This document shows positions 13,225 to 24,607 of a DNA stretch of 64,000 nt, one piece after another. Below the pieces are notes generated by a model. It was not told the DNA's origin. It searched no databases and was given only the letters and a program-made list of their open reading frames with translations. The DNA is from Neckera pumila (taxonomy: Eukaryota; Streptophyta; Bryopsida; Hypnales; Neckeraceae): NCBI GenBank assembly GCA_963969595.1, contig OZ018409.1, forward strand, positions 16,400,975-16,464,974, given 5' to 3'. Every line of letters begins with the position of its first letter. The first letter of the stretch is position 1. The position numbers were made by a program, and so were the translations under genes.

Positions 13225-13687
13225 CAAACAAGTGAATACCAACTGCGCCTGAAGAATGGACACTGCGAATACTACATCCCGGCCAGCTTAGGAAAGAATG
13301 ATCGAGGAGATCTCCTCGGATTCCTAGGCACCATTGATCAGAAGCGCTACAGTAGAAGGCTCAGCCCCAACTTGCTGATAGAAATGGAATATGGTAATCA
13401 TCAAAATTAAGTTAGCAGGGGAAAATTCATTCGGAGTAATAAGCTAGTAATCTGATTCGATTACTTAGCGCAGACATGGGCCGTTGTTCGAAAGCCGAGG
13501 CTGCCTTGAACGTGGAAAATCCGGAGCATCGAATCCGAGAGACGGACTGAAAGAGAATCCTCTGAAAGGGTGGGGGAATCGCTACCATTGGGGACAGACG
13601 ACAGGGAAAGCCTAGGAATTAGCGGAGTCGGTGGCCGTAGAGAAGCAAAGAGGCCGGAGCCCCGAGCGGAGAGTCCTGCTATAATAA

Positions 13688-13901
13688 GAGCCAGTTTTCA
13701 TGGAGGCCGGAACTGGAGGGGGTCCAGGCTGACCACGGGCTACTGGAGGGAAAAATCTTGGAAATGTTCACCCGTAGTACAGTTCAGAAAAAATCCTCCG
13801 GTCAAAGCTCCGATTCCTCCACTGATGTTTTAGGCTTTTGTAGTGCTGGAGGCCTGGAGGTCCGGTTCTGGACCCCTCCAGGCCCCCATAGAAACAAGTC
13901 C
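13688..13901. mobile_element. Harbinger-type (Tourist-like) MITE, copy 1
   Basis: This 214-bp element has TIRs GAGCCAGTTTTCATGGAGG and, inverted from the right, GGACTTGTTTCTATGGGGG. It is flanked by TAA at 13685-13687 and 13902-13904. A TAA/TTA 3-bp TSD and a GG-rich TIR are typical of PIF/Harbinger MITEs. It is GC-rich compared with its surroundings. It shares the right TAA with the next element. Confidence 0.8.
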
Positions 13902-13904
13902 TAA

Positions 13905-14083
13905 GGGCTTGTATCCATGGGGGTCTGGAGGGGGTCCAGAACTGGATCTCCAGACTCCAGCGCTGCAAAAGGCGCAAACATTGATGGTTGTTCGAAATGG
14001 GAAGATTTCTGCAATTTTTTCCTCCCTTGCCCGCGGGCACCCTGGATGGGCCTCCAGATCCAGCCTCCCATGGAAACTGGTCC
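13905..14083. mobile_element. Harbinger-type (Tourist-like) MITE, copy 2
   Basis: This 179-bp element has TIRs GGGCTTGTATCCATGGGGG and, inverted, GGACCAGTTTCCATGGGAGG. TAA stands on both sides (13902-13904 and 14084-14086). The interior matches copy 3 at 26078 (CTGCAAAAGGCGCA and TGCCCGCGGGCACCCT). The element directly abuts copy 1. Confidence 0.85.
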
Positions 14084-14086
14084 TAA

Positions 14087-15404
14087 CTATTTCACCGGTC
14101 TCAATCGATATTTCAAGAAAATGGCGGTATTCCACAAAGTTGGCACTTTTCACATTTAGACTTTGAATTCACTTTCACCTCTAGAAATGAAAGGAGAAGT
14201 TCAATGGCATTTGGAACATTGTTATTTACACGGAATTTCCCATTTTCCCTCCCTGGCTAGAAATTCTTGAAGGCAAGGAATGACGTCCTGCTAATGAGAG
14301 GACCTAGCTGGCAAGATTACTATATTATCATATGTTGTTGTCACAACCATTAGTATGTCATTTCGTAATTGCTACAAAGTGACTGCTAAGTGCTCCATAA
14401 CTTTCTTTCATATCCATTTGTCAATCCTTTGAATACGGGAAATCATCTAGTACATCATGATATCGTATAATTTATCAATTGTGTTCTATCAATTCTTGTA
14501 TTAATTTCTTTTTCTTTTTCAAATTAGTTTGGCACACAAAATAATAAGAACATTTGTAAAAAAAAAAAAGTAAAATAGAAGTAGAAGTAAAATATTGAAA
14601 AATAAATATTTTTGAAAGTCAAAGTGAAAATAGAAGTATTGGCTTGATGTCACCATGACTTCAGTATTCTATAGCCTAATGGCTTGATGGCTCTTTGCCA
14701 CTACTTTTCTTATTTAGACTGTCCAATTTTTTTATTTCCAGTGAGATCACAACTTGAAAATTCAGTATATTTTGCCCTATTAGTCGGAAAGCTGTAAACT
14801 CTTGTTTGCAGACACACTTGCATGAGCGCTTTTCGACGCCACCAAGCGAGCCTGATATATAGTCGCTGAGATCCCCTGGTCGCTACAAACAAAACATCTG
14901 TTTTTTAGTAGTATCGATACTGAATCGGAAGCTTTCGGCTTGCACAACAGTTGTCTTCAGTCCAATCGAACTCTCCGTCACAGATTCCCAGTTGTTACCT
15001 TAACCTCTCCTCATCAAGTCTATGACAGTTTGCCACTCGTCTGGAGTTGCATTGATGGCACCACCGCACAGACAGAGCGAAATCCAAGTCCACCGTAACT
15101 TAGCGCAAATTTGGCAGCAGCATTGCCACACTTGTGCAACTGGTCCTGGTAATTCTCATACCCATACCGTAGAGACTGGCCGGACGAACTAGGGGAGGCC
15201 GAGAGGTGCTACATGCACGTATACTACTGTATTGGGACTGGGGAATAGGGAAAGGAAGACTGAGGCGAACTGCACTGGGTGCATTATGTAAGAGTCCCGG
15301 AAGTTAATACTCCGTAATAAGTTAGTTGTAAAGGAAGTGGTCCACGCTCTTCAACGCCGAATTTCATCACTATTTGTCGGATTTCTATCGTTACTAGAGT
15401 GCCC
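14087..15404. other. Intergenic sequence, possible gene fragment at 15010-15110
   Basis: Mostly blank. On the minus strand around 15010-15075 the translation TPDEWQTVIDLMRRG resembles the TPEQW segment that follows the NPTG motif in class-I aspartate aminotransferases, and it is followed by a possible splice donor (GTTAAG). The NPTG motif itself is absent and no further exon is recognised, so this remains a weak suggestion. Confidence 0.25.
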
Positions 15405-15895
15405 TGAGCCGTTGTCACAGACAAAATAAAATTAAAAGTAATTTTCTAATTTTTTAATTCCTAAAAAAATTCCAAAAGCTTTCCTTCTATAAGTCAGAAC
15501 GTCACACACTAGATGATGTTTTTGGGGGGCTAGAAGGGCCGTTTCTGTCCTATTTCCATTGCTGTAATGAACAATGTTGTTGTTAGATTATTTAAATAAT
15601 AAAATAATAATAATAATTTCTTAATTTCTTTTAAAAAAAATACATATTATTTAAATATTATTATCTGGCAATCTAGCATGGTAGAAGTTCTGCCACAAAA
15701 GACTGTGGCGAAGTTCCTACATTCCAGAAATGTGGGGGAACTTGGGGGGAATTCACAGCCTTTTATACCCCTAAAATGTCATCTAATAACAAAGTCCGTG
15801 CACCCCTCCTCATTTAGAGCTTTGTGACATAATCAAGAACGTGATTGGATACGTATGGTCTAGAAGATCTCACTGTAACAAACAAAACAAACAAT
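15405..15895 (+). repeat. Dispersed repeat family F, copy 3
   Basis: It is inverted relative to the copies at 3955 and 52110. The left part shares AAAAGTAATTTTCTAATT with copy 1 (inverted). The right part has GTGCACCCCTCCTC, GGTCTAGAAGATCTCA and a tail of AACAAACAAAACAAAC. It is split by a CATTAG-group element at 15511-15790. Confidence 0.6.
15511..15790. mobile_element. CATTAG-group element nested in family F
   Basis: The left end is CACTAGATGATGTTTTTGGGG; inverted, the right end reads TATTAGATGACATTTTAGGGG. The host repeat reads continuously across it (...GTCACA then ACAAAGTCCGTGCACC, as in copy 2), with no duplicated bases at the junctions. The interior is AT-rich and non-coding. Confidence 0.6.
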
Positions 15896-18074
15896 CTAAC
15901 TTAAGGTATTAAGCAATGGGTATTTTTGTTTTCTTCTTTGAATGAAATCACAAAAATGAAGTCATTATGAATATAGTTTGGAGTTGTTACCCGCCCTGCT
16001 GTAGATACTAAGTGTTTGATGAATGACTTTAATTGAGATTGGAGGATGGAAAAAAATATTTTCATCTAATTTATTTATTTGGAGGGTATTATCCATAGAT
16101 CTTCCTTGTAGTGTATTTGAGCCACTTCTTGCATTTATTCTTGATGTGAATTTTAGCTATAAAAGTGGTATTTTTTAAATTTGAATTCAACTAATGAAAT
16201 GAAGCTTATCCACTGCATGTTCCAGCACAAATTGGAATTGCCGTGCCAAATTTCATATACTAAGTTGCTTGCTTAGGACTTATTGCAACTATTTGGAAAA
16301 TCTTGGAAAATTTTTTAATACAAAAGGCAAGTATTTGGGGAGATTTGCTTAATTGTAATTAATATGACTAACAATGCCCTTAATTAGTCACATTAGTCAC
16401 AACTGAGTAAGTTTGCCACAACTTTGCATAGGCAAGTGAAATTTCTTTAGAATTTGTATACATATTTTATACTATGTAAAGCACTACATGCAAATTTCTA
16501 GGAGCTTTGAACACTTTTACAATGCTTCACAATTTTTTGATTGTTTTAACTCCCAATCCAAAACTAAATAAGAAAATGGCGTTAATATGTCCACTTTCAT
16601 ATATTAAAATTATTTTTTAAGACTTATTGCAATTATTGGAAAGTTCTTGGATACTTTTGAATACAAAAGGCTAATATTTTGGAAGATTTACTCAACTACA
16701 ACTAACGTGACTAATGCCCCTTGTGAGTATTACTTACATTAGTGATTAGTCACAATATACTAAATATTTCACAACTCTTTAGTGTAGCAATGAAATAATC
16801 ATAGACTGATTTGTTCATCTTTTATACTTTGTAATATATCTAGGTGAAAATTTGTATGATTATGCAATAATTATTCTTAGATTTTTCAGAATTTAGATAG
16901 AAAATTAGGATATGGGAGGAGACTGCCAGACGGCAGCTTACAAAGGATGTAGCTCTCTACGGCAATTTCTTCTTACTATGGTGCCTTTGAGTCACTTGCC
17001 AACTATTACTAAAGAAATCCTTTGCCGGTCTTCTTGCATTGGCCCGTAGGAGATTTTTTTGCCCCACCTCACCATCGGGTCCTTGTCTCCGCCACTCTCT
17101 TCTTGAAAATCCATATAGCGGACTCAAACCAAAACAATTGCAGGAGATGTTCTTATACATCAAAGGCAAGTGCAATGTTAAGGATCTTGACGTTATAATA
17201 TTTCGAGGAGTTATATGAAGAGGCGAGATAGTTGGCAACAAAAACAAGCATAAACGTCATCCTTACTAGAGCCATTTATGCCCAAACACTTATGGGCTTG
17301 TGGTCATCTTTTGGCTCTACTTTTGCAGATGAGTACCAATAGCATATAACATTTGGTTCAACACCTTTAGAATTTATTTCTATATAAGTCATGTCTTTAT
17401 ATTTTTGCATGGACGTAGTCACTCGTATGTTACTTTTAAATCACGACCCATCATTTGATGACAAGTAATCCAAAAATATGTAGGCCCTTCAAAAATATAC
17501 AGAAATGTCTTTTTCAACTTCATGGATCCCTTTTTTGTTTTTTTAAACCAAAATAGGAAGTTAATAACTATTGTCTCTTTCATTTTTAGCTTCTTCCCTG
17601 CAATGCTCTTGAAATTTGCCGAATCTCATGAGATAATCACCATTATCACTCACCAACATGATTGTGCTACGGTGGGGCTCAAAAAATCCCCCATCCAAGG
17701 CTCACCAGTACCTAAACACGGCTTTGGACTTCCCAAATTCCTCCTACAAAGCTCTATTAAAGTTTATTGTATTCACATCAAGTAATATTGTGGTTGGATT
17801 TGCCAATAAATAGTAACAAGTCTACTATTTGGCAAATTTGCAACCGAAGTCCAAAAAATTAGGAGTTCTTGTCATTTTAAAAATTTTGCATTAATTTTGG
17901 GCCTATAGTGAAACCAAGGCCTATACTCTACAGAGCCCCTTTAGCAAGTCCCTTGTCCGGATCACCATGTGGATTCATGAGAGCTTTTGATTTTATTTAG
18001 TTTTATTGGGTGATATATGAATGGCACACCCAATTTTCTATCAAAATTGTGTGGATGGATTGCGTAGAAGGCTA
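15896..18074. other. Intergenic sequence
   Basis: AT-rich with no recognisable gene. Two segments, about 16270-16450 and 16620-16760, resemble each other (CTTATTGCAA.TATTGGAAA, then ACTAA..TGCC), suggesting an old direct duplication of about 350-bp period. A 96-codon minus-strand frame at 16957-17247 has no recognised domain. Confidence 0.4.
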
Positions 18075-18447
18075 CATTAGAGAAAATTTCAGGCCTTTCA
18101 AGGGCTGCTCCACAGCCCTCTGAGGTACCATGAAATTTACTTTTTTTTTGCTCAAAAATTTGTTTTCCCCCTATTTCTGCGCAGCAATTTCTGCTATGAT
18201 AGTGGCGTAGGAACTGAAATTTGTAAATGGAAAATTAATTAAAAATAAAAGAAAACCTTTAAAAATCTTTAAAAAAAATTAAATTTTTTTAGAAAATATT
18301 AAAAATAAAAATAAATTTTGCAAACTCTGATTGCTCCGGCAAGCAGTCAGTCACTCTGACTGCTCATCGCAACAGTCAGCTGGAGTGACAGACCAAGCTT
18401 GGTTTGTCACTCCAGAGCCCTCCAAAGGGCTGATATTTCTTCTAATG
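18075..18447. mobile_element. CATTAG-group element, family H, copy 1
   Basis: This 373-bp element begins CATTAGAGAAAATTTCAGG and ends TTCTTCTAATG. GC-rich palindromes lie just inside each end (AGGGCTGCTCCACAGCCCT on the left, GGAGTGACA...TGTCACTCC on the right), around an A/T homopolymer-rich core. Its closest relative is 62393-62783. There is no coding capacity and no TSD is seen (flanks GGCTA and ACATG). Confidence 0.75.
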
Positions 18448-18644
18448 ACATGGAAAATGATGGGGACATATTTACATATTGTTACATTTTTAGGACTTAA
18501 GGCAAAATGCTTATCTTATGCTATTGTACCAAAAGAGTAAAGTTTACTTGTATTTAAATAATTGTTCCAAGATATTTGATTATTTATTATTTTTGAAATT
18601 GAAGATTGTATTGTATAAAAATGACCCACATAAAAATTGTATGA

Positions 18645-19725
18645 TTAACCCTTAAATTTTCTAGCGACCCAAAATGGATCGATCCATTTTTAAAATGGCC
18701 TTTTGCAAATTTTGAACTATAAAGAGTCACTTAAACATGAACTCATTCTCAAGAGAATCAAATTAGCTATCTAGTAGTGTTTTTAGATTTAGAAGAAGAG
18801 TCACGATTGAATTTATAAACATTTCCAAAGCATGGGTGGTTTGAAGGCTGTTGCAAAGAAACATCACTTTAGGAAACTTTGGCCAATGAGGTGGAGGCAT
18901 GTGTTTATGGGTGGGCAAGGTCGAAATTGTACTGCCCGGTATTAGCAAAGCCGGGCCCAACCTTTAGGATGGGAGAGACTTGGAAGAGTAATGAGGTTGG
19001 ACAATGATGACGCTTGGAATTATAATAGGTTCCTAGCGTAAACCATTCATGATCCTTTTCAATGAGTTGCCCAATAGTAGATTAAACCTGGAGCGACATT
19101 ACTCAACCTTTTTTTAACTCTGTCCAATTTGTGGGTACAAACAACTATTGAAATACACATTTTGCATTCACGTTTGAGCTGTTTTTCAATCTGTCTTTCC
19201 TATTGTGTGTCTTTTCCATTATATTCCTTCACTCTACTATATTCAATCTTGAACTTTGGCTCCAAATTTGTGACAAATCTTCAATGTCTTTCATAATTTT
19301 TTGAAATTTAACATGAAGTGGTCACTATTGCAAGACCAATTTCTCACTCATTTTTGGTCCTAAAAAGACAAGACTTGTTTCCATGCATGTAGAAATTGGT
19401 TACCTTGAGAATGAGCGTAGGATGCCAACATTTTAAAATGTTATGTGCCCAAAAGAGCACGTCAAAGCACAATTTTGCCTACTCCAAAACCTTAATTTCC
19501 TTATATTTTTGTTCACTTTTATGTTATAATCTTCCAATCTATGACTTGGATTGAAACCAAATTTGTAGAGACGATAAGGACTTAGCTTTCTACAAGATTC
19601 TCTGGTTAATTTTGTCTAAAAATGACTTTGCCTAAAAATCATCATACTTTCAGCTTCAATCCTTTGTAACTTACAAAATCGAGATCCAAAACATCTTCAA
19701 AATGGCCAAAAAATTTAAGGGTTAA
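18645..19725. mobile_element. TTAA-group element, family E
   Basis: TTAACCCTTAAATTTT at the left and its exact inverse at the right (19710-19725) give a perfect 16-bp TIR including the TTAA borders. The element is 1,081 bp. The interior contains no long open frame; a 65-codon minus-strand frame at 18763-18960 has no domain. It shares only termini with families A and D, so it is a separate family of the same group. Confidence 0.75.
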
Positions 19726-20504
19726 TTAAATCCTACACCTACACCTAACTTAAAAATTGCACATGGCAGTTGTAACTTAACTTCTAAATGCCTATTCAAC
19801 CATTTTAGGTGGTCATTGTCCAATTTCAAGGGTTTACTGATTCAAAAAATAATACTTTTGAAATTTCATACTTTTCTTACATAGTTTGTCATATTATCTT
19901 TTTGTAGTTGAATGTTTTTATAGTTAAATTTTGATGTGAATAGAAAATTATGCTTTAGGTGATTTTTCAAAGTCAAACACTCCAAGAAATGCTTGCTGCA
20001 GATTATTTGGGGAGAAAAATTTAGCCAATCTAAAGATATCCAAGAAAAAAATTATATGGGTGTACAAAAGAACAAGGGGATAAGGATTCAGTTGGTTGGA
20101 GCATATTGTGGTCAAGTGAAATTCTAGCTTTCCTAATGTACTATACTTGATTGCAAGGCTCTAAAAACAATGTTCCATTGCTCCAATTGTTTTGAAATTA
20201 GTATGCGTATGTTTAACTACCCTAAGAATTACACTTATTCTTCAATAAATAATTATAGAACGTGATACTTGAAAATATGCAAGAGCTTGCAATCTTTAAA
20301 GGTGAAAGTTTTAGAAAATCAAAACTTTTGACCTTGGAACATTAGAACAACAAACTATATGTTTTTTTGTCATCATATTTTTAGCACTATTGCATGAAAT
20401 TACTCATTTTGAAATTAGTTATACTAGTGAGTGATGAAATTTTTAGAAAATATAGTATTATCTTAACAAAAAAGTTTGTCTAAATAAATAAATATTTCAT
20501 CTTT

Positions 20505-21226
20505 TTAACCCCTTAATTTTTTTAAATTTTTAAATAATTTTTTTATTACCTCATAGATTATATTATTTTCTACCAAGAAAGATTTTATTCATTCCATTTG
20601 GATTTGTTATGAGAAAGTTATAGACAATCTTGTTTTTGGGGCAATTAGAGCATCTTCTTGAAAAAATAACTTATAGGATTCATTTCTGAATGCAATTTCT
20701 ACAATTTTTCAAAAAAATAAATTCCACATGGTTTAGTTTGCTTTCTTGAAAAATCTTGTCATTGCAATTTGTGCATTTTAATTCCATTTCAGAGATATTA
20801 ATAATTTAGATTTTCCTTCTATTTTGTACGTACTTCTACTTAATAATTCTTTGAAGTCAGAAAATTAAGTTTTTTTGAATTTTTTTTCTTTCCTTAGATT
20901 TTCAACTCAATGCTTCAACATAAAGATTTAAAGCTCAAAACTCTATAGTGCACAAAATTAAAGTTAAGAAGCTTCAAAGTCAAATAATGTAGTCTCGGAA
21001 TGTGCTCAAAAATTGTTTTTTTTCCACTTTAAACACAGATAACTTGAAATCTATGCTGCCAAAAATTCTAAGAAGATTTTCACCACCTTTTTATATAATT
21101 AAGGTGTAAGATCCTACAGTTAGTTGTGCAAAGAAAACAATTTCAATTTTTCTTACTCTTTGCTATAGAAATGGCAGTTTTGAGTGTTTTCTGGCAGAAT
21201 AAAGGCCTTGGTCCTTTAGGGGTTAA
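20505..21226 (+). mobile_element. TTAA-group element, family A, complete copy
   Basis: This 722-bp element begins TTAACCCCTTAATTTT and ends GGTCCTTTAGGGGTTAA, with TTAA at 20505-20508 and 21223-21226. The interior is the same as in the copies at 34101, 35191, 40748 and 54091 (near the right end: CTTTGCTATAGAAATGGCA). It is non-coding. Confidence 0.75.
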
Positions 21227-21704
21227 TGACACATGACAATCACTCTTATAGTATTCATAATTATATTTGGTCAAAAAATTCAAAGTCTTTTATTGTAAAA
21301 ATTTGAGATATACACTGCCCTTGAAATGAATGGGCTCAGCCGCTCAAGGAAAAAAAACTACAATTTTTTCCCAGAAAACTGTAGTTGAAGATATTTCAAA
21401 ATTTGTCTGTGAAAGTTGGAGGAAAAACTAATTTGATAGTGATGAATAAGACCTTGTGGTTAGATTCTTTGAAAGTGATCTGAAAAAATTACACTTTTAT
21501 TTCATAATCACCAATTTGGAGGTGATTTTGGAGGGAGGCCCCCCTTGGACATTGTTTAAGAGTTGAAACCAAATTTTTGATACCAAGGTTAATTTCCAAG
21601 TTAGATTGTGAAATTAGCATGCTTCTTACAAGCATTTGAGGCAATGAGAGTTGAAGTATTAATTCCAAGGGTGCCTGTATCAAGGGTGCCTGTTTAAGTG
21701 AAGT

Positions 21705-22659
21705 TTAAATCCTAAATGCCCAGGCACCCAAATGTGGTGTTTGCAGAACTTGGAAGTTAAATAAAACCTAACCAAGTTGCTATTTTTAGTAGGTTGTATT
21801 TTTAAAAAGTTCTTCTTGAAGTCTAGTTTTAGCTACAAAAATCTGATCTTAAAAATAAATGATAGTGATTTTTCTATTCATGATTTTGTACAAGGGTACC
21901 CAGTGCAATCTTGACTTCACGTAGTGTTGAGAGCTCTTGGAAATGAGTCTCAAGTACACTAGATCTTGGAGAAAAAATCACATTCAAAATTCATTAAAAA
22001 AAATTGTGGAGTAGATTTTAAGAAGCCATAAATTGATCGGGGTTATACAAGTTAGGCCCTTTAACCTCATATTTTTTAGATTTGATTTGTGTAAAGAAGA
22101 TTGAAAGATTTTAGCAATTTTAGCACCCTCCTGTTCAAACATTATAATCTTTGACTCCATAAGTAGTCATTAGATGAGAAATCAGCCCTGTGGAGGGCTG
22201 CGTGTTCTCAACCTGTGAGAACTTGTGAGAACTGCCGAATTCAGCGCCGTGGCAGCTCGCTGACATGGCCGAGCGACTGCCACGTTGGAAAAAAAAAAAA
22301 AAAAAATTCAAAAAAAAAAATGAAATTTTTTTTTTCTATTTTTTTTTTCATTTCAAGAATGAATTTTTTTTTTTTTTCCTTAAATTTTTTAAATTTTTTG
22401 GTCGGGAATAGCCGTTCCCTGAAACTGCGGGGGGGGACTAGCGTCGGGAACGGGCCCGAAACGGCCCTCCCGACCCCCCAAAACTCATCTAATGATTGTT
22501 GTGTTTTCTTTTCCTATGAGATCTTTAACATGTCTAGTTTGAAGTTGTACGGTTACAATTCAAAAATAATTGATATAACTTATCAAAATGTTGGCATTTT
22601 GTTCAATTTAGAGCAAATTCCAGGAAGCCCAAAACATGCCTTGGGCATTTAGGGGTTAA
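21705..22659 (+). mobile_element. TTAA-group element, family D, with nested insertion
   Basis: It begins TTAAATCCTAAATGCCC and ends GGGCATTTAGGGGTTAA, with TTAA at 21705-21708 and 22656-22659. Without the nested element at 22168-22494 it is about 628 bp, close to the 654 bp of the complete copy at 5468. Confidence 0.8.
22168..22494. mobile_element. CATTAG-group element, family C, nested in family D
   Basis: This 327-bp element has a perfect 11-bp TIR CATTAGATGAG...CTCATCTAATG. It carries GC-rich subterminal palindromes (CAGCCCTGTGGAGGGCTG near the left end; GAACGGGCCCGAAACGG near the right) around long A and T runs. Comparison with the D copies at 5950 and 4580 shows the host sequence continuing without gain or loss, so there is no target-site duplication. 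Confidence 0.8.
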
Positions 22660-24240
22660 TGACATCAATAGGTCTCCTTTGCTTTCAACTTTGAAAATTC
22701 ATAGAAAATTGTATAAGCCTTAGAAATTTATGAGACAACTTGGGTTGATCTTCTCTTGAAGAGCCTAACTAACCTACCTAAGAAAATCATCGTTTGAACC
22801 ACCCCACCCACCCAGTAGGGGCAGAACAAGTGGCGCCTTTGATATCAGTTTACGTCGGCATGAAGCCATGTAGCCGCATAAGCCTGATCCCGGGCTTGAC
22901 TTTGCTTAATGCGGTAATTATAGTAACTCTTAACAAAGTCGGTCTATTTGTGTGTGAAGGCAAACTAAAGCCATTAAGCACGCTCACTAATTTTGGGCTC
23001 CCACCATCAGCAGCACCATCATCGTCAGCAGCGAATTTTCGGATCAGTTGGGGAGAAGTATTCGGTAGTCCGCCATTTCCTCTGTCAATACTCATGTGAT
23101 GTACAGTGTACTTGGAGATATCTAAATCAAACAATTTTAGGTAATACCTAGGTAAAATGATCTATCTATATTGACCAAAAAAATGAAAATAGTCACCATC
23201 TTTTGGTTGTAGTCAATTGGTGAAAAATTGTGCGTAAAAAAATATTGATCATCGACAATTTGCAACTCAACTCAAAATAATTGAGTGCCACACCTTGTTG
23301 ACGTTATGAAGTGACATTTAAAGGACTTGTGATTTTTCATGGAATAAGGGAGTTGGTCTATAAAACACCCATGGGAAATTATTTTAGGGAGATGGCATTT
23401 ACTTTTGGAGAGATTAGACTTTTTGAATATTTTTCAGTAGATTTTCATTGAAAGACAAATGGAATTGGCATCTAATCCAAGTCATTTCATATTTTGGAAA
23501 GCTTTGTGAACTTAGAAAAGAATTTTTGAAGTTGAAACGCAGTGGCCACTAAAAGCACCCACTTCCTTGAAATGTACACTATTTGCATGAAAATATACAA
23601 GAAAATCTAAAATTGAATAGTGGATGATCAAATTACAACTACCTTACTATAAGCCATCACTAAAAAATGCTTTTGTGGGTAATAATCCATACGTATCCTT
23701 GTAAATAAAGTTGCCCTTCTGATAATGTAATGTTCAATAACTTTACATTCATCCAAGATAAGGCTTGAATCTTTACATCCAACCTTTTTTGGGACCAATG
23801 TAATTGGTTAAAGCAAACAAAATCTTCATTGAAAGAGATGAACAAAACTATGCAAAAAATCTAAAGAAAGCTTTGGGCTTTTAATAGGGCTAAAAAGCTA
23901 AAAGCTAGTTGTATATTTAATAATGATTATATAAACCAAGCGAGGTTTATAGAATCATCAACAAATAGTGCACTAGGGTTTTTGTGGCCACTAAATTCTT
24001 TAAAGATGACAATTTTTTTCATTAAATGTCTAAATCCACAATTCTTAATACGTATTTTATGTGATTTTATTATATGTCTTTAATATGCAAAGTACCTTTT
24101 TGGTTTGGTATGAATAAATTGTCAAATTACATCAACATCATCCTATAAAGTATCAAAGACATGCTCTTAGTTTAGAGCAAAGCAACAACACCTAAAAAGT
24201 TTGAACAACCTATATGATTTAGTTGTAAAATTATAGGGAA
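22660..24240. other. Intergenic sequence
   Basis: Overlapping open frames at 22794-23099 (plus) and 22850-23134 (minus) lie in a short GC-richer patch but match no family I know. The rest is AT-rich and blank. Confidence 0.4.
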
Positions 24241-24607
24241 GTCAATAGGGTTTAGTTAGAATGAAAAATGTGATGGATAAAATTATGACATAGTTTGCGC
24301 TTTTTTTGCTCTCTCTTTTTCTGTATGAAAATTATAATTTCAAATTGCATATAAAATTCCAAGGTAAAAGATAATACTAAATCAAAATTTTGTTCATAAA
24401 TACGTAAATCAAATTATAGTATGCAATCTATACAATTAAAGTTTCTAAATTTCTTCCACATTTTTCAAAATAGTCTAGTACAAGATCCTACTTTTAGATA
24501 TGCACAAAATGATTAAAAATAAGTAAAGAAAAAGTAAAAATAATAATAAAGAATAAAAAATAAATAAAATGAACTTTTTTGCTCTTTACAGTAGAAATGA
24601 CAATTTT

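Noticed and set aside
13480..13500. tRNA gene (GTTCGA motif)
   Set aside because: No cloverleaf arms or matching A box are present nearby.
22215..22652. 145-codon frame rich in Lys and Phe
   Set aside because: It reads through A and T homopolymers of a CATTAG-group element and into the flanking repeat; no domain is present.
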